A stretch of 64,000 bases of DNA, from NCBI GenBank assembly GCA_013433145.1, contig CM024182.1, positions 7,207,474-7,271,473 on the forward strand. The letters are read 5' to 3'. The position numbers were made by a program, and so were the translations under genes. The notes under the pieces were generated by a model. The model searched no databases. It worked only from the letters and a program-made list of their open reading frames with translations, and was not told the DNA's origin. Shown here piece by piece: positions 1 through 13,483 of the stretch. Each line of letters starts with the position of its first letter. Position 1 is the first letter of the stretch. This DNA is from Ascaris suum (lineage: Eukaryota; Nematoda; Chromadorea; Rhabditida; Ascarididae).

Positions 1-84
1 ACGTTCGCGGCCGAATATCAGCGCCGGAGCTGGCGCAAATATCAGAGACAAATGAATGCTGCGGCGAGATGCTGCAACCATTAG
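1..84 (+). CDS. Possible C-terminal exon fragment cut by the left edge
   Basis: The first 84 bases are much richer in GC than what follows and read open from base 1 to a TAG at 82-84. The 27 residues are rich in Arg, Gln and Ala and end in A-R-C-C-N-H. This could be the last exon of a plus-strand gene entering from the left. The reverse strand is also open here, as expected by chance in GC-rich DNA, so the strand and the coding status are both uncertain. No family is recognised. Confidence 0.2.
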   Translation, partial: TFAAEYQRRSWRKYQRQMNAAARCCNH

Positions 85-868
85 CTAGGGTTGCTCATCG
101 CTTGAGCACTTCACCTCCATCCCTCTTCCATCGCATTCCCCGTGGTCTACCCTTCACGCGATTCATTTTATGACCTAGCACCTTTTCGTGACAAGGCTTG
201 CCTAGAACATGAGCACCTTGTTTATCTATGCAATTTTCTAGACCTGTTTTTGTTAAGTTCGTTTATGAAAGGATTTTTTTTTTGTGATGGTTCCACTCAG
301 TTGGCGATTATGAGAACAACGAAGAATTCTAACTGGTAATTGGAGAAACCAATGACTGGTAAACTTTCTACCGAATCAACAAACCAAACGAATTCCCCCA
401 CCTCGGAAATTTATTCGACCTCCCGCAGATTATTTAACTTCCGACCTTCCTGCCCCCGCCAAACCAATGATCTTGGAGTTTATTCGAGGAAAAGAATAAA
501 TAAAATGATTAAAGTATTTCTGTTATTTTTGTGATTAAATAATTTAAAAATCGCAATCAAATTTTCCTCTTTAATTTGTTGCGATTATTGAATCCATTAA
601 AGATCACTTCTGAGGGGCACACATCAGCTGAAATTAATAAATTGATAAGTGCTAACCGCATGAAAATAAATAGACACGCACACCATGGGGGAATAAAAAT
701 ATGGGGTACGGTAATTTTAATTCCAATGAGTCAAAAAAATTAAGTTTATTTAAGGCTCCATTGCAACCCATGTAAATAAATAAATATACATATATATATA
801 TAAATAAACATAAGATACAAAATATATTTTCAACGAGAGTGAAATGTTGCCACAAGAAAAGCTAAACA
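85..868. other. Intergenic DNA, no gene recognised
   Basis: AT-rich apart from the first hundred bases. Small open frames on both strands show no recognisable protein. The right end is the presumed 3' UTR of the minus-strand kinase gene. Confidence 0.5.
745..750 (-). promoter_or_regulatory. AATAAA polyadenylation signal of the kinase gene
   Basis: TTTATT on the plus strand gives AATAAA on the minus strand about 120 bases past the kinase stop codon. The position suits a 3' end signal, but the hexamer is common in AT-rich DNA. Confidence 0.4.
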
Positions 869-3800
869 TCAATGAGGTGAAGCATGAGGGGGTTCTGTTT
901 CACCTATTTCATTTATCGTCTGCCAGTCGTACGGCATTTCATAGGTAAACGAATTCGCATCCATTGCCTTATCCAGTATCGAATTGATCTGCAATAATAA
1001 AGAAACACACCTTTTTGCTATAGAAATTAAAAAATGCAATATATTCTCGCCTGGTAAAGTACAATACCTGTGGCAACGTACAAGTCTATTGGTAGAGTTT
1101 ATGAGAATATCAACGTATTTTGCATACGTATACCTATACGCATGTATGTGTATAGTTATACGTATGCAAATACGTACGTTGATATTCTCACAAACTCGCA
1201 TATGTATGTAGAAAGACGCAAATGAAATCATGGCTTCAGCAATAGAAAGGAAATTGGTTCAAAGGCAAATGAAGCGAAAGCAAAAGCCATGAACAAGTGG
1301 ACACTCATCGGCACACATTCAAAGGATTGGTCACTTCATCACCATGGAAATCGGTTCGATTTTCTTCTATTTTCGACCGTCCTTCTGTTCGTGTCCTGAC
1401 CTTATCTTGCACCTTATCTTTTGATAAGGTACACCTTATCTTGGACAGAGAGCAAGAAGCGATGAGAAGAACGATAGAACGCATTTATTCCAATAGGAAA
1501 ACCAATTAGAACAAAAGAAATATAACGATAAAAATGAAAAGGTGCTTTATTGAATAATATGTTCTGCCACTATTCCTATAGAATTCCTATAGACTTCCGG
1601 AAAGTCAACTCCATCGGAAAAGAAAGAAATGATGATAGCAATTGCTTAAAGAAGAAACGAGAGAATTATGTGAAGGATAACGCGAAAGGACCGTGGAAGA
1701 AATGAATTGCCTCGTCGGATGATCAAAGTAAGTTTTCTCTAGAGAAGTAAGAAGGAGACCCTCCTATCCTATGAAAATAACTCTATTCGATGATGAGAAT
1801 TTGGCCAGGACACGAGGAGAATGGCAGCCAAAAATAGAGGAACACAAAAACTATGGCTAAAGATAAGGTGCGGCGACTGGACAAATTGCAAGACAATGTG
1901 GATACGAGTAATGACGATCACTGATAGGCTAGTGATCCCGAAGAGCCTTTTTTTTCGAACGGAACTTAGTTATGACGATTAAGTGATTCAAATATACGTG
2001 TAAACGGTGTACCACAAAATGATGTAGGCAACAGCAAATAAGCCACACTACCGTATCGTATTCAGGTACAGCTTCAAATTCACAGTTGTCAATAATATCG
2101 AGAATGTCATTCCACCCATCTGGACATTCTCCAAGGATTGCCTCTCGTTCCGATGTGCGTAGAGATTGCTTCTGAAAGGCAGTAAATATTGAAATGGCGA
2201 TCGATTGACATTTTCTATTGGAGTTAATAACTCTTTTCTGTCGTTACGAAATGTGGCCATAACCGGACGGAAATAAATTATCGAACGAGGCGATTCACTA
2301 ACTTTATGTTATAATGCAGAGTTAAGGGGAGCTGTGTTGTTTTTCTCCACCTTTTTTTACAAGCAGGTAATATTACCCTATTGAAAGCGGATAGGTAGTT
2401 GGCTTTTGCTGCTTATAAAATTATATGCTTAAATCAGCTGAATATTACTGCAAATACAAATTAGTACAATAAGTTCTTTATCTGAGTTACCAATCTACGT
2501 TTTCGTTGTGCTTAATTCTTTCCTGAATGGTCTCGCTCCAAAAAAAGAACCGGAAAACCGGAAATATAGTACGGGAAGAATGCTTGTGTTAATACAGCCT
2601 TCGAGAAAAAAGTATAGATTGCATTATGAATTAGTGTTTTTGTTTCGATTAGTAATGCATTTAGCACCATAAATCGTTAATCGAGATCGCTCGTATGCCT
2701 TCTTTCTTTCACTCTATGAGCCGTTTCTAAACACAAAGACTTTAGCTTATATCAGTTTCTCATTCCTTTATTTTCGATTTCCGGTTTCAAAAAAACCTAC
2801 CCTTTAAAAAAAACTTCTCATGATTATTATGCCAAAATTAGCCAATAAAATATAAAATTTAAAAATTAAAAAATCATGCTAAGATAAATAACAAATTATA
2901 TATTATATTATACTAAATTATATGAAATATTTAAATTACATTTAAATATTCACTACCAAAAATACCACTAAGATAATAAAAAAAAATTGAAAATAACAAG
3001 TTGCTACTCACACCTGAAATCAAAATCTTTATAATTTATAATTATTTTATTGAAATATTTAGGTGATATTATTTTCATTAAAGAAAAAAATCACCTTTTT
3101 GGCAATTTCATCTCGTTCATATTTACTAATTTCACTCCATGGAAGTTTACCTTTGATGAATTCAATTGTCATATAAAACCAACATTCCACATCATCTCTT
3201 CGGCATTGATCCTTAACACGGATAATTATTACTCTCATTTAGATTGTTGGAGTATTCTATGGTGATAAACATCGGCTAGTAATAAGACCATTTTTTTCGT
3301 AAAAGTATCTTACCATGAGCAGTGGTGCAATTAACTACCTTTAAACTTCAGCAATTAGTGATAAAGTGAAGTTTTTTTTAAAGAAACTCAATTGTGCACT
3401 ATATCGCATTTAGACTCATGCGATTGATACTTCTGCACAAATTAAATTACATTCTCGTGATTTATTTATTCTCCATTAGAAGAATAAAAATAAATAAATA
3501 AAATTATAAAAGTTAAACAAACGCTTAAATTGATTTACAAAAATTTGCATAATGCCCAAAATTGTTAGCGGATTAGGAAGGAAAGTGGGAAATCGTTCAG
3601 CGTCGTCGATTTAATTGCGGATCGTCATTGAAGGCGTTCTTCGAATTTCATATTCTACAGCACAACTACTTCCACGGATCGGAGAGAAGCAGCTAAATCA
3701 GCTAGATCTCGAAAATATGCTCTAATAATAAAAAATTTCAAGCTGCCTAGATAGTTCCTTTTCCAAAATGCTTCATAGACATAATATTTGTTTTGCAGCC

Positions 3801-6800
3801 AATCGTCTCGAAATATTGAGGTGACCTGCTTGAAATGACTGGCCAGTGAGCAATATCTCGCTGTACCTCTCCAAGCACCAACAAGACGTCGTGGTTTTAC
3901 TGCACCATTGTGATCGATATACTTCCTTGCGATACCAAAATCGATAAGATAGATCTAAGAGAATTGAATTAATCACATGTACGGTCGAATGGGATTTTTT
4001 AAATCTTGGAGAAATGCAGCTTTCTGCAGGTTTTTTTTTTGGAAATTACCAGATATGAAACCTCTTGCTTGATGATGGTTCATACTCTAGCAGCTTATAA
4101 ATCGTCATAGCTGAATCGATCGCTTTTTCTTTCCAAACGTACCACATCATAGCAGTAATTTAGGATTACTGTGTGTGTAGTGCAAGCTCAGGTGTCATTT
4201 ATCAGTTTTTATGAGGAGAATAAAACAAGCCTGAAATGAGTGGTGCCCAACTGAATATAGATATTGGAATAATTCCTTCCCCCCCCCCCCCTCCCTCCCT
4301 TTTCCCCTTCCCCTCCCAACACTACAACCAACTCGCTTTCGAGAAAAAGCATCTCTTTTGCATAGGTTGTTGCGTTTTATTATGACTATGAACAAAATCT
4401 GCTCTCCCCCCTCCCCTCCCACCTCCACCACGTTCCTCAAGCATGATCTTTCATGATGCGATTAATTCACAATTGCAAGTGCGAAATCTAGCTTTTTTTG
4501 GAAATTGCTTAAATACTTAATGAAGTTTAAATGAAGACAAGATAAGATAGAAAATAATGTCTTCCTTTTGTATACTCAAGTATTATAATCCCGGAGCTTC
4601 TAGTAGGCCGTAGGCCGTATGGTACTACTCCAGAAAACGACAGAGCGAATCAGCTGCTAGTCAAAATCAGTTGCAAAATAAAATGTATGTATAAATTTAT
4701 GCAAATTATTAAAGAGCCCTATGAAAGAGGTTGAAAATATCTGACAAAATGTAATAAGAAAGAGCAATCTGTATAATTGTCAATCATAATATATTGTCCT
4801 ACTATAAAATATTACTGAAGCGATCGGTTCTAAATGAACGCTCCATACAAGCGAGCACTTGACATGCTTAATGCAAAGGTGTTAGAGAACGTGAATAGCA
4901 AGTCACCCTGCGGCTAGGTCGAAGCGCTTTCCACGTATCCATCCGAAAAAAAAACCAATTTACCTCATTTCTGCCTTAATAACGAAATGATTACCTCCCG
5001 CTCCGTTCCCTCCCCTCCCGTTTCTCCTCCCTCGTCGTTCCTTCGAAAGGTTTCACTCTATGGACTCATCAATTTGCATAAAACGAATAAATCCTTTTTT
5101 TTTGAAATTAGAAGATTTCTCTTAGATATCAATGAAACTAAAGAACAATAGAAATTGAAAACCATAATATATTAGTACGATAATGCAAAAATTTCGCTCG
5201 CTTACTAAGTAATTTTTTTCCGATGGTTTCCGAACAATAAAATTGCTTGGCTTAAGATCTCTAGAGATATATCCAATACTATGAAGTTCTTCGATTCCAT
5301 TTATTGTCTGCAAGGAAAAGGTGAAAACAATTTTCCATATTCCATTTTAAAACTTTTTTTGGCCATATATAGGCGGCAAACTATATTTTTCCACTTATAT
5401 ATGACCAAAATATAGACAGCAAAATTTTGGCCTTATCTAGCCGGCCAAAGTTCTGGCCAATGTATAATTCATATATAGCTAAAAATTTGGCCATAAACGG
5501 AATATATATATTAACAACGAAATATGGAATATTATTATACAAGTTATTTTCTTTCCTCACTAGTCGAATGGAAGAGATGATTTTTCCATTTATCTTTAGA
5601 GCTCTTCTTTCTTCAGCGATATTTCATTATTTTATAAAAAGAGCTCGACCTGAACTATCAGAGTCCCAACTCAATGTTTCTTTATAAGGCTCTAATTTAG
5701 TTAATTATTTTACTCCTTCTTCAACGATCTTTTTAAGAATAAAAGAAACAACTTTTGAACTGAAGAAAAAGTCTTTCTAATAACATTTATACGTGAATCG
5801 AGCACAATGGCGAACATTTTTACTCTTCTTTCGAATAAACTTTGCATAGCGAAGGGTGGACAAACAGATGAGGAGAGAAAACAGTAAGGATGGAATGAAA
5901 TGCTAGACATCTGCGATGAGTATGCTCTATCCGTTGTTATTTTCTAATATTATCTCCTCCAATCATTGATATTTATGAACAGAAAATTATGTAGGTTTAC
6001 ACCTATCAATATAACTTCTAGATTTGACCTTTACTTAATTCTGATTAAGCTGTAATAAAAGTAAAAAAGTAATTTAGTTAGAGCAAATAGAGTAGTACTG
6101 TGATAAGAGTAAGAGTGCAATACAGTAAGATGTAAGTACCAGTAACATAGTAAGAGTACCAAACAGATAAAATGGCAATATGTTAAGAGTAAGATAAAGT
6201 AGTAAATAAATCAATGAACCTGCATAGAACATCGAATCGCTGTTGAAAGTGAAAATCGTTTCGTGGGCATCAAACGTTGTAATTCTGAGAGATTCTTCCA
6301 TAGTAATTCCATCACAAAAAATTGTTGCCCATCGTCCGGCAATAGACCCTGATCAATAAGCTTCACAAAATGAAAAAATCCATCGCCAAGTTTCAGTACT
6401 TTTATCTAAATTTCCAATTTATTTTTAATTTATGGCATATTTGAGAGGGAGAACAGATAGATGGGGGGGGGGGGAGCTGAAGGAGGGGGAGTGATTTTTG
6501 AAATAGGGAAGCGGTACTACCTTGTGATTCCCTGCTCATTAAAAAAAACTATCAAAATACCTCAGAAAAAAATTATTTCAACCTTTTTTTTGGAAACTTT
6601 TCAACTCTATTTTTTTTTCGACTTGAATTAAATCTTTCGATCAAAAATGACATATTCATCTCTAGTACTAAATTTTATTACTATATTTTATACGTATCAA
6701 TATATACGTAACGATATTACTATATTTTAAATTCAATTATACTAAAATCGATACGAATCAATACATTGAATTAACTAATTGCAAACAATATATTAAACAA

Positions 6801-8491
6801 TATTCTTCAATTTTTTTTTGTTTTTCAATTCGTTGCTAAAAATTTCAATTTGTATTTTTCAATATTTCAGCAAAATTTGGCAACTTATCAATTTTATTTA
6901 TCACTTTGTAAAGTGGAAAAATTTTCAGGGAATTATTAAAAATTCAAATAAAATCAGTCGGAATTTTTTAAAATAAAACGCACTACGCACTTATAATTTT
7001 TTCTATTGACTATTTATTATCACTCTACGAGATCTATATTTATGTCGTAATCAATATTTGTTATCATATCTCTACTCCAATCAATATTTGATATCAGTAT
7101 AACCTATAATATTTGTATCAATAAAATCAGTGCTCATTATTGATATTTTACTTTCTTTATATGCTTTGAAAAGAAAATTCCAATTGAACTTTTTTTTCTT
7201 ATTTTATTTTTTTCCATAGTTTTTCTAATTTCCAAATTTTTCTAATTATTCGCCATAATATCTTAATCATTTCATATTGGATAATATTGAAAAAAAAATA
7301 CACATATTAGTGATTAGTAAATAAAACGGCACATAGGAAATATTTCAACGAACCTCCAATGATATGGAACGTTTTTTTCCAGCTTTAAGAGCAAATTTTT
7401 CATCGCTCAAATTGCAACATTCATAGACAATACCTAAACAGTTTAATTTTCTTCATAGGTATATAGTTGCGTTTTTTTTTCATTAATAAAAAAGATGTAA
7501 GTTCAGTTCGGCAAACTATGTGGAATTTTTTCTTTTGTGGTTTTTCAAGCTTGTCGATTATTTCAGAGTACAATTGACCAATTTTATAAACACCACAGGG
7601 GCTTGGAAAAAGTCTCTACGATAATGCTCTCCTTTTTCGTCCCCACTTCCCACCTATAACTCTAAAACCTCATCGAACGTTTCTACTTCTTCACAACCTT
7701 ATACTCCTTTAATAACAGTATTTCTAATCGAAAATCCCTCTGTTATTTCGTCATTACTTTTGTTATTTCGTCACTTTTAAACTGATCTTATTGTTCGTTG
7801 GCCGGAAATGACTACGCTCTCTGCTCAATAAAACCTCTTCATCTTCTTTATGTTGATCGGTCTCCATTCGATGTAATACGATATGCAGGCTCATTCAATA
7901 ATCCTGCACTTGCTTGAATATGAATTGATTGCTTATAAGAGTAAGAAATACTGACATGAAAATGTTTGGAACAATTAAACGTGAGATTATAAAGGAATAC
8001 ACCACATAGAGAGTAATGAAGGCACCAAAATGTGAGTTGTTGTAACCAAGAGTTGCGAATCCATTCCAAAACTTGAAAGGAGGAAGGAGCGTGGCAGCTA
8101 GTTCCGTTGACAATCATCACATGATAATAGTGGTACCATTGATTTCGATCTTGACAGAAAGTCAATACGGCTTTGATTATTAAACGATTTCAGACGGGGG
8201 AGGGGATATTCACATGGGATTTTTGAAGGCGTAAAATTCGAAACGGATATATTCCCCACCCATCCCTCTTCTTTCCATTATGTCCTTGGTAAAGCCTCAT
8301 ATTGGCAAGAATATGTAAGGGAGTTTTTGTGCACTAATTACCAATGGTTTTATTTGAAAGAAGTGATTCGGAGGTGAATTTGTAATACAGCACCTACCAT
8401 AGCCACCTCTTCCAATTGCTTCTCCAACAACGTAAACATTTTTACTTTCAGCTGTCAATTTTTGGCCAATAAGAGGTGCATCGTCCAGTTT
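869..8491 (-). CDS. Tau-tubulin-kinase-like protein kinase (CK1 superfamily), 5' end not found
   Basis: Eight exons join in frame to 315 residues and a stop: 8491-8398, 7433-7354, 6405-6220, 5307-5206, 3954-3826, 3211-3095, 2171-2052, 988-869. The product should be a Ser/Thr kinase of the TTBK branch of the CK1 superfamily, a group known to be strongly expanded in nematodes. In the assembled protein the glycine loop G-R-G-G-Y-G is at residues 27-32 and the ATP-anchoring Lys at 48. The catalytic loop at 135-143 is S-R-D-L-K-P-S-N-F, with Ser where His is usual. D-F-G is at 159-161, and a CK1-type G-T-A-R-Y-C-S replaces APE at 184-190. R-R-D-D follows at 201-204. All domain parts expected of a TTBK catalytic core are present, and there is no long tail after it. 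No start codon precedes the first exon in phase; an ATG followed directly by GTAATT at 8691-8689 would fit phase 0 but is speculative. Substrate unknown. Family call firm, orthology not. Confidence 0.85.
1095..1197. repeat. Large inverted repeat (hairpin) in the last kinase intron
   Basis: The left arm begins GAGTTTATGAGAATATCAAC and the right arm ends with its near-exact reverse complement. The arms are about 43 bases with few mismatches and a loop of roughly 15 bases near 1138-1152. It could be a MITE or a foldback element. I see no obvious target-site duplication. Confidence 0.8.
4279..4291. repeat. Poly-C tract (13 C)
   Basis: A run of 13 C inside a longer C/T-rich stretch to about 4316, in the kinase intron between 3955 and 5205. 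The coding strand carries the G run. Confidence 0.9.
5353..5496. repeat. Degenerate repeats around a TTTTGGCC core
   Basis: TTTTGGCC or ATTTGGCC occurs near 5355, 5425 and 5484 with related AT-rich flanks such as CATATATAG. It sits in AT-rich intron sequence just 5' of the 5307-5206 kinase exon. Nature unknown; possibly an old mobile-element remnant. Confidence 0.3.
6463..6474. repeat. Poly-G tract (12 G)
   Basis: Twelve consecutive G on the plus strand, in the kinase intron just upstream of exon 6405-6220. On the transcribed RNA this is a C run. Confidence 0.9.
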
Positions 8492-11400
8492 CTGTAACAG
8501 TACACAGTTACGATAAGATAAGGCATCCTTTTTTTCAGGCTCAGAATCTCTAGTAATTGTGAAAGACTAATGATCAGAAACGAAGCCGATCGTTGGTTCG
8601 ATTCGATTCGAATTATTCATCTGTCCATTCGTTTGTGCAATTTACTACTCTCGAATATTTCAAATTTTGAGTAAATTTTAAGAATTACCATATATTAAAA
8701 TATTCATTTATAAGTATTTAAAATTTGATGGATAATTGCTCTTTTATTGCTCAATTTGATAGTTATTTTATCATATTTATATTAGTTAATACTATTTATC
8801 AGCATGAATACTTTCATAAATATTACTTTATAAATACTTGCGAAGAAATACTTTTATTGCTCTTCTTGGACTTTATTCAAATACAAAATTTTTTCCATAG
8901 AAATATTTTAAACTCACAGCAAATTTTTTCTACAATAATTTCATTTATTAATTTCACATTTAAGCGATCTGTTAATAAGGTACAGAAATCAGTGGAGTAT
9001 ATTAAATTGCCCGAGGGAAGGGGAAGAGAGAGAGAAAAGGAGAGAAAGAGTGCTGGAGGGCCGATTAGCAAATAGTCCACCGATCGGATGGATTATAAAA
9101 CTTTGCACAAAGTTTTCCATATTGAAACTTTCTTGTAAATTTTTTCTCGTTATCTTTTACATAAGCATTGCTTTAATAGAAGCAATCAGAAAGTGAGCAA
9201 TTTGATTGGAATTTCTTTTTTTTTTTTCATTAAATGGATGTCAATCGATAAAGTGGACAGGTGTGCGTTTCACGCACAGGTATCATTAAGAGGTACAGCT
9301 AAGAGATGAAATAAATCGTTATCTAGCTGTGAAATAAATATCTATACAGGTTTGATAAAGTTAAATGCAAAACACGAACCATGGAAGAAGTGCTGCGTCG
9401 ATTCACTTCGAATTAATGCACAAATCGTTAGATGGCAACGATAGAAAACAGCCGATCGCCAAGTGGCAAAATCTACAAAATGGCTAAACAAGAGCACCAT
9501 GTGCTCAGCATAAATCTATCAAAGTTGAATTCAAGTATGCAAATTTGAGGACGAATTTATGCAAATCATCGTCGAGTTTCAATTTTGTATTATATAAGCT
9601 GAACATAAAGTGCAAGTGATGATTTTGTTGATGAGGCAGGCGATATAGCCGGATTCATTGCATTTTGATCGTTTTATTGACGATCGGTCATTTTTTGAAC
9701 GTTTTAAACAATGTAAAAAACGATGACAAGTGAAAAGAGCAAAGATCATCCCTCCAAACTCATTTTATGCTGCTAGCGGTCGTAAAACCAAACCATAAGA
9801 CGATAAACTATGAAGTAGTAGTAAACTTGCGATAGAGCAATAAATCTATGATGGCAAATCGCTATTGAGCGAGATACGAAGATATTACGACGGCGAAAGA
9901 TGGGAATCCCTAAGGCAATAAATCCATAAAAAATTATTACAGGTGTTTAAAAGCTGCTATCATAAAATATTCATAAGAAAAACTGCTAAATAAAAAGCAT
10001 TTTTTGCAGAAAATGCAGCATTAATGCTGCAAAGAAAAAGTAGCTACTATAAAAGTAATGAGTATTGCAAATATAGAATAAATCCTACTAGAAAAGCTAC
10101 GGCAGATATTGCACTATTCAATAAGACGCTAATATAAGATGACTGTTATCAAGTAATGGCCGTATAATTTCCTAAAGAGATTACTGTTAAACTTACAACT
10201 AACTTAAAGAGTAATGCAGTACTTGCAATTACAGCCTTTCCTTCAATAAATCCCCCTGTAAAAGTTATTAGAAAGTCCTAATAAAACAATGACAGCGTTT
10301 TTATATGGGAAATATTGTGAACCTTCCAAAAAGTTTTTGATAACAGGTTGCTCTGTTGTAAAATTTAGTGCAAAGACTCTACGTAACAACTTATAGCGGC
10401 TTTTGTGGTGAATGCTTTATAGTGATAGCTATAATAAAACTGGTGGATTTATTGTCCCAGGATAACTAAAATTTAAAACGAACAGCTCAACTATTGCTTA
10501 GTTTAAAAACCATACAAAATATAGGCTGATGGAACAAACCCGCATTTTCACCAAAGCAACGACCTGCTTCATCATGACCCAAATAACCTGTAAGATTACA
10601 TTAAGTAGAGTTCCACGTGCGACCTAGTCGATCTTCCCTATTGTTGTCGCTTAGAATCTACAAAACGACTTCAGGCAACACAGGTCGCCACTTCGTACTT
10701 TTCCACAGCAGCTCGAGTTCATGTCATAAAGTCATCATCATCATCTCATAATGTAACAAACGAATATTCGATTAAAAATTTATTCACAATAAAAAACCAC
10801 ATGCATCGAACGGCAATAAATCGTTAATATAACTCATCACATCAAAGAAAATACTTTCGCCAAATAGCACAGATCACTAAGAATATTTATTAATTTAAAA
10901 AAATGTTGCAAAATTGCAATCATATTTTATAAAACTATTTTATGAAGCAAAAAATTACAGGCCGGATAATGATTGAAATAAAATATAGAGGCCGAATAAA
11001 ACAGAATAAATGGCGAATGGGCTCGGCGGCGCACTGAAATTAGAAAACCGCTCCCACTACCTTAGATCCCTTCCGCCCACACTTAGACCCTCCTTCCTCA
11101 ACACTCCTTCCATGAACCGATCAACATCACTTCGATCCATTTTGGTAACATCGCTCCATTAACATCATCCCTACCTCTTTCCAGAAATAGAGGAAGGGCA
11201 TGAGAAAGGAGAATATACGGGAAGAAAATATGGGAAAGGACGCAAGAAAAGATGATGTGGGAAGAGAAGGGTAATCCCTCAAATAGCATTAGAAAGAAAT
11301 AAATAACCGACTTATATACTTGCCAAAAATGAACAGCAATTTTTTTTTGAAAGATGATTTAAAAAAAGACGGCGAGTCGAAACCGCTGTGAAAAACCCAA

Positions 11401-12935
11401 ATCACCTAAGCAATAAGCGTAAACGATACTAAATCAGATAATCTTTATCATAGGATATCACAGTGAAATTATTTATTTACTTGTAGATACGAATAAAATT
11501 ACTCCAGGAAATCTCCTCCTCAATCACGACAAGCAATCAAATCAATAATTTACTAAAAATAAATAAAGTTATATGGTACTACAAGAAAAGGACTAACGGT
11601 TGCATAATAGGAAAGAACGCATAAAACAACGTGACCATCATCACGGTCAAATACGCATGGTACTGATTCTAAAAACGGACATTTCCGCCGAAACCCACAA
11701 TATGAAAAAAAAAGCTCGTGAAACGAAACAAAATAACACAAAAACCAATATCTACATAACGCATAAATCAACATTTTGGCTTTGCCAAAAATTCAGCGCA
11801 AGTGTCATATCAGTCATATATAATGACAAAAGAAGCTATACGCGGCTCATCGACAACACCCGATGCAACTCTCAACTCCTTTTACGAAATGCTAATTTTT
11901 CAACAAAATCAATCACCTCTTAATTTCCTATGATGTGATTTCTTATCACAACTTCCTATCACCCGATTTCTTATCGCCAACTGCTTAACACCTTCTCATA
12001 AGTTATCGTTACTTTTTTCATTTCTTCCCACAAGAATTTTCTTAAATTCAACTTTTTTCCCCGTTTTATTCAGAAAATATCGCGTGATGAGCCAATCCAA
12101 CGCTGAGATCAGCAAAGCGATAGAAAAATGAATCGCCGAAAATACCGAGAAGAAATTCCATCGTAAAAAGACATTCTAGTTGATATGTTGTCTGTACTGT
12201 TTTCGTGATTTCACTATGAATATGAAAAAAATTCCTATTTCTCTTTCAAAAAAATTTACATCCTCTCGAAAAACTTTTTATTTTTCAAAAAAGGGCGGGA
12301 CCCGACGTTAAACTCATAAGGGAAAATAAAAACTTCCATTAAATGCTCATAGATCGATAATATGAGGAACATTAAAATAAAATATAAATCTCTACTTCTC
12401 TTGAAAATTTCAAAAATTTGCACTAAATCGCATGCATTATAAAAGAAGCAAGATTGACGAGAACCTCTTAGCTAAACAGTATTTCCTAGCTGAAAGGACA
12501 GAGATGACTGCATTAAATAAGCGCCAGCGGACTGCTCTTCCTGAAATGTGCCTAGACCTAAAACGCAGCAAAATCAATCCCTCTTATTATAATCCGTTCA
12601 AGTGTACATTTACCTGTCATTAATTGCGGAAATTCAGAGCTTTCTTCAAAGAAAACACGACAACAAAAACACAAATCGAACTTACTAAAAACTAGAAGCT
12701 TAGCGCAACGCACCGTAACCCGACGCGAACATAGAGTGAAATTTCGTAATTGCAGTGAGCTGATTAAACCGGACAATACACCTTAAACGGCACGTATCTT
12801 CCCCTCCCACATTATTGACAACCGGTACAAGATGGATGAAATCGAAATTTGAAATTGCAGTAAACATTGAACGATTCTAAAAATAATATTTTAATCGCTC
12901 TTATTCCCATTATAGATTACACCTGTTTCACTAGA

Positions 12936-12953
12936 CCCCCCCCCCCCCCCCCC
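12936..12953. repeat. Poly-C tract (18 C)
   Basis: The longest G/C homopolymer in the window, followed by a short (CA)n. It lies about 530 bases past the WDR20 stop codon, so it may fall in the 3' UTR as a G run in the sense RNA. Confidence 0.9.
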
Positions 12954-13310
12954 ACACACCAAATAACCAAATGAATAACTGATTGTACAACGATACCTCT
13001 CATCAAGCACTACTAAAAATGATCAGATTTCAAGAGAATGTGCCGTAAGAGAAGAAAAAAAACAGACATAAATTCACAGTTCATGAATATATAAGTCAAC
13101 CACTCAAATTTACTCACACAGCACTGCATAACACTAAAAAATTTTCTTCCCATAAAACTTCAATTTTTATAATTACATAAGACTATTTCTTGGCTAAATA
13201 TTGCAGGATGAGATGCTAGCGAATAACACTACAGGATCTCTGAAACAATCCACCACCTATCGGGTGCCGGATAACCGAAACCCGATCACCTTCAAGCAAC
13301 CGAACCGCTA

Positions 13311-13321
13311 CCCCCCCCCCC
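13311..13321. repeat. Poly-C tract (11 C)
   Basis: Eleven C about 160 bases past the WDR20 stop codon, a likely 3' UTR position. The sense RNA would carry G. Confidence 0.9.
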
Positions 13322-13483
13322 TTTTCTCCACTCCACCTTCCTAAACAAATGCGTCGAACGTGATAGAGCTGTCCTTTAGTCCTCAGCATTCCTTATCGCA
13401 AAAATCCCAACAAACGCAGCATTATCATGGAACATTCAAGTAGCCTCAAAAACACAGACAGAGAGATTATAATAGAACAACGA

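Larger units (their letters stand above)
8492..13483. other. Intergenic region between the kinase and WDR20 genes; no gene recognised
   Basis: About 5 kb with no exon that I can assign. The missing kinase 5' exon(s), and the 3' UTR of the WDR20 gene, probably lie here. Short open frames, for example 8725-9075 and 12432-12623 on the plus strand, resemble no family known to me and have no partner exons. Small features include a GCAGCATTAATGCTGC palindrome at 10015-10030 and two poly-C runs near 12.9 and 13.3 kb. Confidence 0.5.

Noticed and set aside
3773..3976. Kinase exon read on past 3826
   Set aside because: Reading on gives no family match, whereas splicing at CAG|GTCACC to 3211 restores the D-Q-C-R-R-D-D motif.
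7848..8165. 105-codon minus frame inside the kinase gene
   Set aside because: No kinase motif, and the exons at 8491-8398 and 7433-7354 join in phase without it to give G-G-Y-G-I-V-Y.
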